From Bacillota bacterium (GTDB lineage Bacteria > Vulcanimicrobiota > JAJTBE01): a stretch of DNA of 35,163 bases. Numbering within the stretch: the first letter of the stretch is position 1; every line of letters begins with the position of its first letter. Below are positions 1 to 7,367 of the stretch, piece by piece. The position numbers and the translations under genes are program-made. Below the pieces are notes generated by a model that was given only the letters and a program-made list of their open reading frames with translations, was not told where the DNA came from and made no database searches. The DNA lies in NCBI GenBank assembly GCA_021287065.1, contig JAJTBE010000177.1, forward strand, positions 1-35,163, in the 5' to 3' direction.

Positions 1-759
1 TTTGCCGGCCACTGGAATTTTCCGGGAGAAAGACAGGATAAGCACATAGCAATGTTTCCTGTTGAACTGCCGTCAAGATTGATAAAGATGTTCAGCTTTG
101 TTGGAGAAACTGTTATGGATCCTTTTCTGGGAAGCGGAACAACTTCTCTTGCTGCAAAAAAATCACATCGCAATTCTGTAGGTTTTGAAATTAATGATGA
201 TTTTATTCCAATCACCCGAAATAAACTGCAGAGCAATCAGATTGATATGTTTGATCAGGATGAGATCATTTATCAAACAAGACAAAATATCGATACAGAT
301 TATTCAGGAGATATAGCTCGACTGCCATACCAATTTAAAGATCCTGTCCAATTTGATAAGAAGAAAGATCCTCGTGAACTACAATTTGGTTCGAGAATCA
401 GTTGTGATAAAGTTGAAAAAAAGGAGTATTTTAAAATCAAAAGTATTCTTTCACCCACCACTTTATCACTGGAGAACGGGCAGACGATAAAACTTGCCGG
501 AATCAGGGAAATTCAGGCAAAAAGCGAAGAAGCAATCGAGTTTCTCAGAACTATGACCAAAGGACAAAAGGTACATCTGGAATATGATCAAATCACTAAA
601 ATAGCAGAAAACGAAGATCCATACTGCTATCTTTATCTGAAGAATAAGACATTTATTAACGCTCACCTCATAAAGAACGGGTTGGCTGATATAGATACAA
701 GCAGTGAATACTCAAGAAAGAAGCAGATGCTGAAGTATAACAGGCAAAAAACAGCTTGA
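1..759 (+). CDS. DNA methyltransferase (N4-cytosine/N6-adenine type), 3' part, with C-terminal SNase-like domain
   Basis: The reading frame is open from base 1, so the gene begins upstream; 252 residues are visible. Near the left edge is the region before motif I of a beta-class amino-methyltransferase (visible residues HWNFPGERQDKH, then PVELPSRLIKMFS). The SAM-binding motif I DPFLGSGTT follows at visible residues 40-48, and GFEIN is the next strand's acidic residue. The catalytic S/D-PPY motif must lie upstream. From about residue 137 to 242 the sequence follows the staphylococcal nuclease OB-fold pattern (LSLENGQTIKLAGI, then EFLRTMTKGQKVHLEYD, then TFINAHLIKNGLADI). The arginines that catalyse in SNase appear absent: lysine sits at the first and the DxYGR region is shortened, so this is probably a DNA-binding or specificity module. 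The MjaI-like endonuclease gene starts 19 bp downstream, which indicates this is its partner, protecting CTAG by methylation (inferred). Confidence 0.85.
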   Translation, partial: FAGHWNFPGERQDKHIAMFPVELPSRLIKMFSFVGETVMDPFLGSGTTSLAAKKSHRNSVGFEINDDFIPITRNKLQSNQIDMFDQDEIIYQTRQNIDTDYSGDIARLPYQFKDPVQFDKKKDPRELQFGSRISCDKVEKKEYFKIKSILSPTTLSLENGQTIKLAGIREIQAKSEEAIEFLRTMTKGQKVHLEYDQITKIAENEDPYCYLYLKNKTFINAHLIKNGLADIDTSSEYSRKKQMLKYNRQKTA

Positions 760-778
760 TTGAAACGAGGTAATCCTT

Positions 779-1417
779 ATGGCAAAAGAATGGGTATTGA
801 ACAGTGCAATGAATAGGTTCCAGCTAAATTTCAAAAAAAGTGTTGGTGCAGTTTCTGAAGAAATAAGGAAATGCGCACCTTTGAATATAGATGAATGGGA
901 AAAATACTACTTTGAAAATGTCAGATCAAAAAACCACATTGAAGAGTTGGGTAAAAAGCTATACATTAAAATTACTGAAGTAATAAGTGCAGAAATTAGT
1001 GATGTAACTGAACATGATTGTATCCAGTATATGATTGATATGGTCATAAGAAGAACCTATGAAGGGTATAAGACAGAAATTACAACTATATATGGCCAGC
1101 TTGAAGAAATACTAAAAGTAAAAATACAGCCAGCTCCTGATGAATGGGATAGAAAATACAATGTTGACTTTTATATTAAAGCAGGAAATTATTTTATAGG
1201 AATACAGATAAAACCAGTTAGTAATGTTTCTCATATCCCGGAAATATTTAAGGAAAGAAAGATTCAGATAAAAAGCCACGAAGTTTTTCGCGACAAATTT
1301 GGCGGCAAAGTTTTTTATGTATTCTCTGTAAAAGTAGGAAGGAAAAAAGAGATTCAAAATACTGAAGTTATACAGGAAATCAGAGATGAAATGAATAGAC
1401 TGGCAAACATTGATTGA
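779..1417 (+). CDS. MjaI-family type II restriction endonuclease
   Basis: The 212-residue protein matches what I recall of the MjaI endonuclease family, whose archetype from Methanocaldococcus cuts CTAG. Recognisable stretches are MAKEWVLN at the N terminus, SVGAVSEEIR, EELGKKLYIKITEVI, RRTYEGYKTE, APDEWDRKYNVDFYI and a C-terminal GGKVFYVFSVKVG. The likely metal site is Asp130 followed by Gln143-x-Lys145 (GIQIKP), a D-QxK version of the PD-(D/E)XK site. The ATG at 779 follows GAGG at 9 nt, and the 19-bp gap from the methyltransferase indicates one transcript with the methyltransferase first. The protein would cut unmodified CTAG in incoming DNA. Family assignment is from remembered sequence patterns; the recognition site is inferred from the family. 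Confidence 0.85.
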   Translation: MAKEWVLNSAMNRFQLNFKKSVGAVSEEIRKCAPLNIDEWEKYYFENVRSKNHIEELGKKLYIKITEVISAEISDVTEHDCIQYMIDMVIRRTYEGYKTEITTIYGQLEEILKVKIQPAPDEWDRKYNVDFYIKAGNYFIGIQIKPVSNVSHIPEIFKERKIQIKSHEVFRDKFGGKVFYVFSVKVGRKKEIQNTEVIQEIRDEMNRLANID

Positions 1418-1447
1418 AATGTTTGCCATCAAGAAAGGGGCTATCAA

Positions 1448-2839
1448 TTGGAACTCAACGAAAAAATATTCAAAGCTTACGATATACGCGGCATTGCCGG
1501 GGTTGAAATGGACACCGGAATTGTGGAACTCATCGGCAAAGGCTTTGGCACCTACCTGCGCCAACGGGGAGTCAAAGATGTTGTGGTGGGGCACGACAAC
1601 CGCCCTTCATGGGAAGAATACCACCCCGCTCTCATCAAAGGCTTAACCTCCACAGGGTGCGATGTGGTTGATCTGGGATTCTGCCTCTCCCCCATCGTTT
1701 ATTTCGCCCGTCAGCATTTTGACATCGACGGCGCTGCTATGATTACTGCAAGCCATAACCCGCCCAAATATAACGGATTCAAACTATGCCATGGCCTCAA
1801 CGCCATCGTGGAAGACGAACTTCAGATTGTCAAAAACATAATCAAAGAAGGCAAATTCCACGAAGGACAAGGCAAAGTGGAAAAACGGGAAATCGCAGAA
1901 GCTTATTACAAAGCAGTAACCGACAGGGTAAAACTCAGCAAACGGTATAAAGTTGCCGTTGACTGCGCCAATGCCACACCGGGCCTCTTTGTTCCCGACA
2001 TGCTCGAAAAAATGGGGTGTGAAGTTATTCCTGTCCATTGCAACCTCGACTCCACATTCCCCAACCACCTCCCCGACCCAGTCGGAATCGAATATTATGA
2101 TGATCTCAGAAAAGCTGTTTTCGAACACAAAGCAGACTTCGGAGTTATGTTCGACGGCGACGGCGACAGAGCAGGCTTCATTGATTCAAAGGGAAGAATC
2201 CTTTACGGCGATATTATCCTCACACTTCTCATCAGAGATATAGTCCCCGACAATCCGGGCAGAAAGGTCATAATCGAAGCCAAAGATACCGAACTGGCAT
2301 TTGAAGAAGCCAAAAGACTTGGCGGAGAACCTGTATTCTGGAAAACAGGCCATGCACTCCTCGACCACAAAGTCCACGAAGAAGATGCGGTTCTGTGTGG
2401 TGAAATGAGCTGCCATTTCTGGGTATGCGACGATTATTACAAATATGACGATGCCACATACGCACTGGCAAGAGTATTGAAAATGCTTGACAGAACAGGC
2501 AAATCCCTGGATCAGCTTTTCGACGAACTCCCTCCGCTGTTCAACACTCCCGAATACAGAGTTGCAGTGAAGTGCGAGGATATAAAATCCTTTGCCCTCA
2601 AACTCCGGGACAACCTCAGGGAAAGATGCGACAGAACCATTGAAATAGACGGAATCAGAGGATACAAAGGCGACGGCTGGTTCCTCATCCGCTCGTCAAA
2701 CACTCAACCCGTCATCTCAGTGAGAGCAGAAGCCAGATCAGAAGAAGGCCTGACAAACCTGAAATCATTCCTGTCGGAAGAACTGGCAAAATACCCGGAA
2801 ATCAACTTCTCCTGGGACAGACAGTATGATGTGGTGTAA
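1448..2839 (+). CDS. manB: Phosphomannomutase/phosphoglucomutase
   Basis: The 463-residue protein is an alpha-D-phosphohexomutase that interconverts mannose-6-P and mannose-1-P (and probably the glucose forms), feeding nucleotide-sugar synthesis for envelope polysaccharide or lipopolysaccharide. All four family signatures are present: the phosphoserine loop TASHNP with Ser102, the metal loop DGDGDR at 236-241, the sugar loop GEMSCH at 318-323, and the phosphate loop RSSNTQP at 415-421. Length equals that of AlgC-type enzymes (about 460). The start is TTG at 1448, placed 7 nt after AAAGGGG; the protein begins directly with MELNEKIFKAYDIRG, the usual N terminus. It starts 30 bp after the endonuclease gene, so some co-transcription is possible, but base composition changes from AT-rich to more GC-rich here, suggesting the restriction pair was acquired separately. 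It ends in a clear terminator. Confidence 0.95.
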   Translation: MELNEKIFKAYDIRGIAGVEMDTGIVELIGKGFGTYLRQRGVKDVVVGHDNRPSWEEYHPALIKGLTSTGCDVVDLGFCLSPIVYFARQHFDIDGAAMITASHNPPKYNGFKLCHGLNAIVEDELQIVKNIIKEGKFHEGQGKVEKREIAEAYYKAVTDRVKLSKRYKVAVDCANATPGLFVPDMLEKMGCEVIPVHCNLDSTFPNHLPDPVGIEYYDDLRKAVFEHKADFGVMFDGDGDRAGFIDSKGRILYGDIILTLLIRDIVPDNPGRKVIIEAKDTELAFEEAKRLGGEPVFWKTGHALLDHKVHEEDAVLCGEMSCHFWVCDDYYKYDDATYALARVLKMLDRTGKSLDQLFDELPPLFNTPEYRVAVKCEDIKSFALKLRDNLRERCDRTIEIDGIRGYKGDGWFLIRSSNTQPVISVRAEARSEEGLTNLKSFLSEELAKYPEINFSWDRQYDVV

Positions 2840-2892
2840 TTCGGCCATATCATAATTTCTCACCATAAAAAACAGTTTCTTTCTGAAAGAAT

Positions 2893-2926
2893 ATAAAATC
2901 AGGCTGCATAGGCCTGATTTTTGTTT
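2893..2926 (+). terminator. Intrinsic terminator after phosphomannomutase
   Basis: Perfect 9-bp inverted repeat AAATCAGGC (2896-2904) and GCCTGATTT (2912-2920) with a 7-nt loop, running straight into TTTTTGTTTTC. It lies about 55 bp beyond the phosphomannomutase stop codon. Confidence 0.85.
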
Positions 2927-3015
2927 TCTCCCCAAAGAAACAAAATACCAACGCCCCAAAAAATTTTCGCAAAAATTCAATATTTTTTTGTAAAAAATGA
3001 CTTTATCACTGCATC

Positions 3016-3134
3016 AGAAAAAGCTCAAATTCCCAGCCCAATACTCCTGTTTTTCAGGGAAGGAGGTTCGGAGGGTATCCCCGCTTTTCCAAAAAAGCGT
3101 GTTCCCCTCTGACGATCTCTGCCCCCGATCGACC
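3016..3134. repeat. Hairpin repeat family A, copy 1
   Basis: Leading segment with CCCAATACTC and GTTTTTCAGGG, then a hairpin at 3071-3109 (GAGGG ... CCGCTTTT / AAAAGCG ... CCCTC), then TCTGACGATCTCTGCCCCCGA. The tail differs from copies 2, 4 and 5 and matches copy 3, so two subtypes alternate. Confidence 0.8.
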
Positions 3135-3262
3135 CCAATGCTACTGAATTAGTAAAACTCACTCAAATCCCAGACCCAATACTCATGTTTTTCAAGGAGG
3201 AAGGTTCGGAGGGCAACCTCGCTTTTTTAAAAAAGCGTGGTTCCCTCTGACGGTCCCCAAAT
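3135..3262. repeat. Hairpin repeat family A, copy 2
   Basis: Unit starts CCAATGCTACTGAATTAGT, continues with CTCATGTTTTTCAAGGAGG, and contains a hairpin at 3209-3247: GAGGG-c-AACC-t-CGCTTTTTT against AAAAAAGCG-t-GGTT-CCCTC, 18 paired bases with one bulge and one T:T mismatch. It ends TGACGGTCCCCAAA. Confidence 0.85.
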
Positions 3263-3398
3263 CCCAATGCAACTGAATTAGTAAAACCTACTCCAATTCC
3301 CAGCCCAATACTCATGTTTTTCAAGGGAGGAGGTTCGGAGGGTACTCTCGCTTTTCCAGAAAAGCGTGTTCCCCTCTGACGATCTCTGCCCCCGATCG
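3263..3398. repeat. Hairpin repeat family A, copy 3
   Basis: Same unit; hairpin 3338-3376 with inner stem CGCTTTTC (3349-3356) and GAAAAGCG (3359-3366) and outer GAGGG/CCCTC. The inner C:G pair is closed on both sides here, where copy 2 has T:A. Tail matches copy 1 (GATCTCTGCCCCCGATCGAC). Confidence 0.85.
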
Positions 3399-3530
3399 AC
3401 CCCAATGCTACTGAATTAGTAAAACTCACTCAAATCCCAGACCCAATATTCATGTTTTTCAAGGAGGGAGGTTCGGAGGGCAACCTCGCTTTTTTAAAAA
3501 AGCGTGGTTCCCTCTGACGGTCCCCAAATT
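3399..3530. repeat. Hairpin repeat family A, copy 4
   Basis: Nearly identical to copy 2 over the whole unit; hairpin 3476-3514, with CGCTTTTTTAAAAAAGCG at 3487-3504. Copies 1 to 4 form a tandem array with a period of about 130-140 bp and alternating tails (1 like 3, 2 like 4), so the duplicated block was probably a pair of units. Confidence 0.85.
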
Positions 3531-3570
3531 CCACGGTCCCCGGTCGGTCCTAATCCCCCGGTCGGTCCCC

Positions 3571-3650
3571 AATTTAAAAGTTTTGGGATGGAGGTCCGGA
3601 GGAAACTTTTTCCAAAAAAGTTTTCTCCGGGAACTGGGCAAGCGGCAACA
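3571..3650. repeat. Hairpin repeat family B, copy 1
   Basis: AATTTAAAAGTTTTGGGATG leads into hairpin 3596-3630: CCGGAGGAAACTTTTT against AAAAAGTTTTCTCCGG with one mismatched position, followed by GGAACTGGGCAAG. It follows family A copy 4 after a GGTCGGTCC-rich spacer. The 3651-3721 stretch after it shows nothing recognisable. Confidence 0.8.
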
Positions 3651-3721
3651 TTCTTCGTGTTCGATCAGATATATCCATGCCTTTATTCATGGACATTGTT
3701 TCCAAACCCTGGTCGGTCATA

Positions 3722-3853
3722 ACCTCAATACCACTAAATCAGTTAAAATCCACTCTAATCCCCCAGACACAATACTCATGTTTTTCAAGGAGGGAGGTTC
3801 GGAGGGCAACCTCGCTTTTTTTAAAAAAGCGTGGTTCCCTCTGACGGTCCCCA
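3722..3853. repeat. Hairpin repeat family A, copy 5
   Basis: CACTAAATCAGTTAAAATCC replaces the usual leader, then the standard CTCATGTTTTTCAAGGAGGG and a hairpin at 3802-3841 with one extra T in the left arm. It is followed again by a GGTCGGTCC spacer and a family B unit, so A-spacer-B is a recurring composite. Confidence 0.8.
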
Positions 3854-3870
3854 AACCTCACGGTCCCCGG

Positions 3871-3950
3871 TCGGTCCCCAATTTAAAAGCTTTGGGATGG
3901 AGGTCCGGAGGAAACTTTTTTCAAAAAAGTTTCCTCCGGGAGCTGTGCAT
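3871..3950. repeat. Hairpin repeat family B, copy 2 (perfect palindrome)
   Basis: The arms CCGGAGGAAACTTTTTT (3905-3921) and AAAAAAGTTTCCTCCGG (3923-3939) are perfectly complementary over 17 bp with a single-base spacer, inside the same conserved flanks as copy 1 (TTTGGGATGGAGGT and GGGAGCTG). Confidence 0.85.
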
Positions 3951-3983
3951 TCCGGCATGATTTACAATCGATATCGTAATTCC

Positions 3984-4103
3984 TGTAAGGGAGAGCCAAT
4001 GTGCTCTCCCGCAACACCCTCTGGCCAACCGCCAGCAAACCTCATAACCACTACATTTCGCCAATGACTGCCGGATCGCAGGCGTCCCCGCCTGTCCCCC
4101 GGT
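3984..4103 (+). repeat. Composite palindromic repeat cluster
   Basis: Three short modules in a row. The first is a GGGAGAGC/GCTCTCCC hairpin (3988-4011). The second is ACCGCCAGCAAACC followed by TCATAACCAC (about 4029-4052). The third is GCCGGATCGCAGGCGTCC then CGCCTGTCCCCCGG (4069-4101), itself palindromic (CAGGCG/CGCCTG). The same modules recur at 4250-4437 (inverted), 23259-23720 and 34450-35060. No ORF here has gene-like content. Confidence 0.75.
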
Positions 4104-4249
4104 AAAACGAACCAGTTTTCTCTCTACAAACTCCGGAATGGAAATACAACTCCAACTACAGAGGTAGTGCAAATGTTCCCGCCCGGAATTAACCCTGTCG
4201 CCACAATAAATCGAATTATGGAAATGTGGTGCTATGAGGAGGATTTCCG

Positions 4250-4437
4250 TGTATTCGGAGGGTTGTGGTTTTTGTTTGCGGCGAGGGCGGACCTGCAGGT
4301 CCACGTCGGGGTTGCAAACCCCTCCTCCTACGATCGCTGGCGAAGCTCGTGGTTATGGGGTTTGCTGGCGGTTGGCGATTGGTTGCTGCGGGAGAGCAAT
4401 TTGGCTCTCCCCTACAGTTGGCGGGGGATTGCCGTTT
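4250..4437 (-). repeat. Composite palindromic repeat, inverted copy
   Basis: Read on the minus strand this gives GTAGGGGAGAGC/GCTCTCCC, then CGCCAACCGCCAGCAAACCC, ATAACCACGAGCTTCG, GCGATCGTAGGAGG, GGGGTTTGCAACCCC and GGACCTGCAGGTCC. The order and sequence match the plus-strand copy at 23513-23650 about 19 kb away. Each module is a small palindrome. The open frames that cross it are artefacts of the repeat. Confidence 0.75.
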
Positions 4438-4530
4438 CCCAGTTTAAATACTCCTATTTTTCAAGGGAGGGAGGTTCGGAGGAGACCTCGCTTTTCCAAA
4501 AAAGCTCGTTTCCCAACCCCCTCCGGTAAA
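4438..4530. repeat. Hairpin repeat family A, decayed copy 6
   Basis: Carries CTCCTATTTTTCAAGGG, GAGGTTC and GAGGAGACCTCGCTTTTCC as in copy 8, but the right arm reads AAAAAAGCTCGTTTCCC and no longer pairs fully; the normal TGACGG tail is lost. Confidence 0.7.
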
Positions 4531-4949
4531 AACTTTCGGTTCATCATTTTTCTGCTCTATTTAATTTTGTTTTCCACGGAATAAATATAACAACTCTCAT
4601 AAAGTTCGATTATTCGCAGATTATTCCCCCCTCTCTTTCCCGCCAGTAATTCCGACCGGTTTTTTCCTATAGGCGGCTAATTCTCATACACATACTAATT
4701 CCATGCTCTATAATATTTTGAATATTTTTCACTATATAATTATTACTCATATATATTATTTTTTAATATTTCAAATATCTATTCCTTAGTATAATCGACC
4801 AAAATGGCATAATATTTCTAATCATTTAGCATAATTTTTTTTAATTATTTCAGTTAATTGTCTAAACAGATTTCTTACTGATAAGATTTACAGGGCATAA
4901 AAAACGCTACAAAACACAAAACAAAAAATCAAAGAAGAGGGGTTGGACA
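4531..4949. other. AT-rich intergenic leader before the chemoreceptor gene
   Basis: After the repeats the composition becomes strongly AT-rich (especially 4680-4880, with many runs of TAAT, ATATAT and ATTTTT). No coding frame or RNA gene is recognised. This is probably the promoter and upstream-element region of the chemoreceptor gene; the GAGGGG ribosome site is at 4936-4941. Confidence 0.6.
4858..4887 (+). promoter_or_regulatory. Candidate sigma-70 promoter for the chemoreceptor gene
   Basis: TTGTCT (4858-4863), an 18-nt spacer and TAAGAT (4882-4887), preceded by a long AT-rich tract that could act as an UP element. The transcript would have a leader of about 55 nt. Each hexamer differs from consensus, so this is only a candidate. 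Confidence 0.4.
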
Positions 4950-6797
4950 ATGTTAAAAAATGTCAAAATCGGAGTAAAACTGGTTAGTGCATTTATCTTC
5001 GTCGCACTAATCGCAATGGCAATCGGGATGACGGGAAGCTGGGGAGTCAACCAGATCCTGTCAAAACTCAAAAGCACTATCAACGAAGACATACCGGGAA
5101 TGAAAGAAACAGCGACTATGGCAGAAGCTCAGACAGCAGTTCTGGCAGGAGAAAGAGGACTGATAGTATTCAATGACATGAAATTCAGGGAACCTCAATA
5201 TGAATACATCAACTCTGCCATCGAAAGAGCTTCGACATCCTGGAAAATTTACGAAGCACTGCACAAAGACAAGGATGAAGAAGTATTGTGGAAAGAGTTC
5301 GTACCACTTTGGGAACAGTGGAGAATAAACAGCCAGAAAGTAGTTGATCTGAACAGGGAAAAAGATAAACTGATCACCGCAGGCGTGAATCTGAGCGATA
5401 AAAAAATGCTTCAGCTCAACGAAAACATCCTCGAAGCCCACAAAGAATCAAGAAAACTCCTCCTGGCATCTCAGGAAAAGTTAAGAGCAATCACCGACTA
5501 TTGTTCAAAATCGGCAGAGGAAGAAGGCAAAAAGGCAATAGCTATGGCAGGTTCAATAATCGGCTACATACAGACTGCCATAGTAATCGGCGTAATCATT
5601 GCAGTTCTTGCAGGGCTTTTAATTGCAGCAGGTATTACAAAACCTCTTAAAAGAGGCGTCGAAGTTGCAAACCTTCTTGCAGATGGTGATTTAAACCAGA
5701 CCATAGAAGCAGCAGGAAAAGATGAAACAGGTATGCTCCTTGCCGCAATGAGCAATATGATCGAAAAACTAAAAGATGTCGTTATCAACATCAAAACATC
5801 AGCAGATTATGTCGCTTCAGGAAGCCAGCAGATGAGCGCAACTGCGGAGCAGCTTTCACAAGGCGCCACAGAGCAGGCAGCTTCCGCAGAAGAAGCTTCA
5901 TCATCAATGGAACAGATGTCATCAAATATCAGACAGAATGCGGAAAATGCAATACAGACCGACAGAATAGCCCTCAAAGCAGCAGAAGAAGCAAGGGAAG
6001 GCGGAGAGGCAGTCAGGGAAACAGTAACAGCAATGAAAAAAATAGCAGAAAAAATCAACATTATCGAAGAAATCGCCAGACAAACCAATATGCTTGCACT
6101 CAATGCAGCAATCGAAGCGGCAAGAGCGGGAGAACACGGCAAAGGATTCGCAGTAGTAGCGGCTGAGGTCAGAAAACTGGCAGAAAGAAGCCAGCATGCA
6201 GCAGCGGAAATCAGTCAGTTCTCCTTCAGCAGCACTGCAATAGCGGAAAAAGCCGGTGATATGCTTGGAAAGATAGTCCCTGAAATCACAAAAACAGCAG
6301 AACTTGTTCAGGAAATTTCAACAGCCAGCAACGAGCAGAATCAGGGTGCAGAGCAGATTAACAAAGCTATTCAGCAGCTTGATCAGGTAATTCAGCAGAA
6401 TGCAGGAGCATCTGAAGAAATGTCGGCTACAGCAGAGGAATTATCCAGTCAGGCAGCAGCAATGCAGGAAATTATTTCGTTCTTCAGATTTGATACCGGC
6501 AAACCCTCCCAGGCTTCTTCAAACAACCATTCAGGAACTGCAAAATCAGGCGGCAGATCTAATTCACGGTGGAATACTTCATCGACACCAAATGGAAAAA
6601 GCGCCAAAACCACTAAAAACGGCAACGGCAGCAATATAAGAATCGAAGTGAAGGGCAGCGGAATGCCGATAGACTATACCCGGACAATGAACGGAAACCA
6701 CAAAAATCATAATGGAAAAGGCTCGTTGAACGGGAATGCTATTGATGCAGCATCAGATTATGATGAAACTGCGGATAAAGAATTCGTCAATTTTTAA
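4950..6797 (+). CDS. Methyl-accepting chemotaxis protein
   Basis: A 615-residue chemoreceptor that would sense a periplasmic signal and control CheA through CheW. TM1 is at about 11-29, followed by a helical periplasmic sensor of about 170 residues (four-helix-bundle type, with [11 protein letters not shown] on the first long helix). TM2 is at about 202-228, HAMP at 228-280, and the coiled-coil signalling domain at about 285-512. The hairpin tip is canonical ([20 protein letters not shown], then [18 protein letters not shown]). Gln/Glu-rich methylation sites flank the tip ([37 protein letters not shown]). Residues 515-615 are a Ser/Gly/Asn-rich flexible tail ending EFVNF, which fits the x-aromatic-x-x-aromatic pentapeptide that tethers CheR in some receptors. 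No other che gene lies in the window. Confidence 0.95.
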   Translation: MLKNVKIGVKLVSAFIFVALIAMAIGMTGSWGVNQILSKLKSTINEDIPGMKETATMAEAQTAVLAGERGLIVFNDMKFREPQYEYINSAIERASTSWKIYEALHKDKDEEVLWKEFVPLWEQWRINSQKVVDLNREKDKLITAGVNLSDKKMLQLNENILEAHKESRKLLLASQEKLRAITDYCSKSAEEEGKKAIAMAGSIIGYIQTAIVIGVIIAVLAGLLIAAGITKPLKRGVEVANLLADGDLNQTIEAAGKDETGMLLAAMSNMIEKLKDVVINIKTSADYVASGSQQMSATAEQLSQGATEQAASAEEASSSMEQMSSNIRQNAENAIQTDRIALKAAEEAREGGEAVRETVTAMKKIAEKINIIEEIARQTNMLALNAAIEAARAGEHGKGFAVVAAEVRKLAERSQHAAAEISQFSFSSTAIAEKAGDMLGKIVPEITKTAELVQEISTASNEQNQGAEQINKAIQQLDQVIQQNAGASEEMSATAEELSSQAAAMQEIISFFRFDTGKPSQASSNNHSGTAKSGGRSNSRWNTSSTPNGKSAKTTKNGNGSNIRIEVKGSGMPIDYTRTMNGNHKNHNGKGSLNGNAIDAASDYDETADKEFVNF

Positions 6798-6928
6798 TTA
6801 AGTTTTTACTCCCAGATCCTATCAGTTAGCAGGAGCTGAATAAAAGCAAACCATAAATGGCTTCAGAAAGTTTCAGTGTCGGAATTCGAACACCATTCAG
6901 ATGCTTAGAAACAGATAAAGAGCAGGAA

Positions 6929-6960
6929 ACGGCAGCTTGAAGGCAGCTCCGTTTTTTTTT
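6929..6960 (+). terminator. Intrinsic terminator after the chemoreceptor gene
   Basis: Stem ACGG-c-AGCT (6929-6937) with AGCT-CCGT (6945-6952), one bulged C, then nine T residues. It overlaps the end of the convergent minus-strand gene by a few bases and may serve weakly in both directions. Confidence 0.75.
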
Positions 6961-7354
6961 ATACAACCATTACATCAGCATTTTCAAGAGTTGTATCTAT
7001 CCTTAAAAATTCAATTTTCTCTTTCCTGAGAAATTCAAAAATTCCATTCATAAGAGCTGCGTGAACATCATAATAATTGCCTGCGGTATCCCTAATAAAA
7101 AGAAGCTCCAGACGAGCCTCTTCTCCGTCGCATCTATAACTTTCAGTTATTGAAAACTCAGCAACTCCAACAGGTAATTCATTTTCAAAGGCAATGAGGA
7201 CTTTCCATGCAGGGTGGTCAAGATTTTCCTCAAGGAGAGCTTTCACCCTCGATGGTTCAGCTTCCTGAAGATAGTATTCCCAGGCTGACAAAATCAGATC
7301 TGCTGCCGCCTCAAGACTACTTTCATCAAAAAACCTTACCGTAACATTCCCCAT
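6959..7354 (-). CDS. GNAT-like acetyltransferase (small)
   Basis: 131 residues. The start VTVRFFDESSLEAAADLI, the mid-strand WKVLIAFENELPVGVAEFSI and the next strand EARLELLFIRDTAGNYYDVHAALMNGIFEFLRKE follow the GNAT order (strand 1, beta4, beta4/5 and the acetyl-CoA-binding helix). The usual Q/RxxGxG/A loop is replaced by RDTAGNYYDVH, and the C-terminal strands are short, so acetyl-CoA binding is uncertain. GGAGGG stands just before the ATG. It begins 13 bp after the pseudokinase-receiver gene and is surely co-transcribed with it. The substrate cannot be told. Confidence 0.6.
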   Translation of the reverse strand: MGNVTVRFFDESSLEAAADLILSAWEYYLQEAEPSRVKALLEENLDHPAWKVLIAFENELPVGVAEFSITESYRCDGEEARLELLFIRDTAGNYYDVHAALMNGIFEFLRKEKIEFLRIDTTLENADVMVV

Positions 7355-7367
7355 TCATTCCCCTCCG

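Noticed and set aside
3016-3530. Tandem repeats as a CRISPR array
   Set aside because: The period is about 130 bp, nearly the whole unit is repeated, there are no distinct short spacers and no cas genes.
3163-4584. Several open frames across the repeat region on both strands
   Set aside because: They translate the same hairpin units again and again (GGSEGNLAFFKKAW-like), have no ribosome sites, and shift frame with the repeat units.
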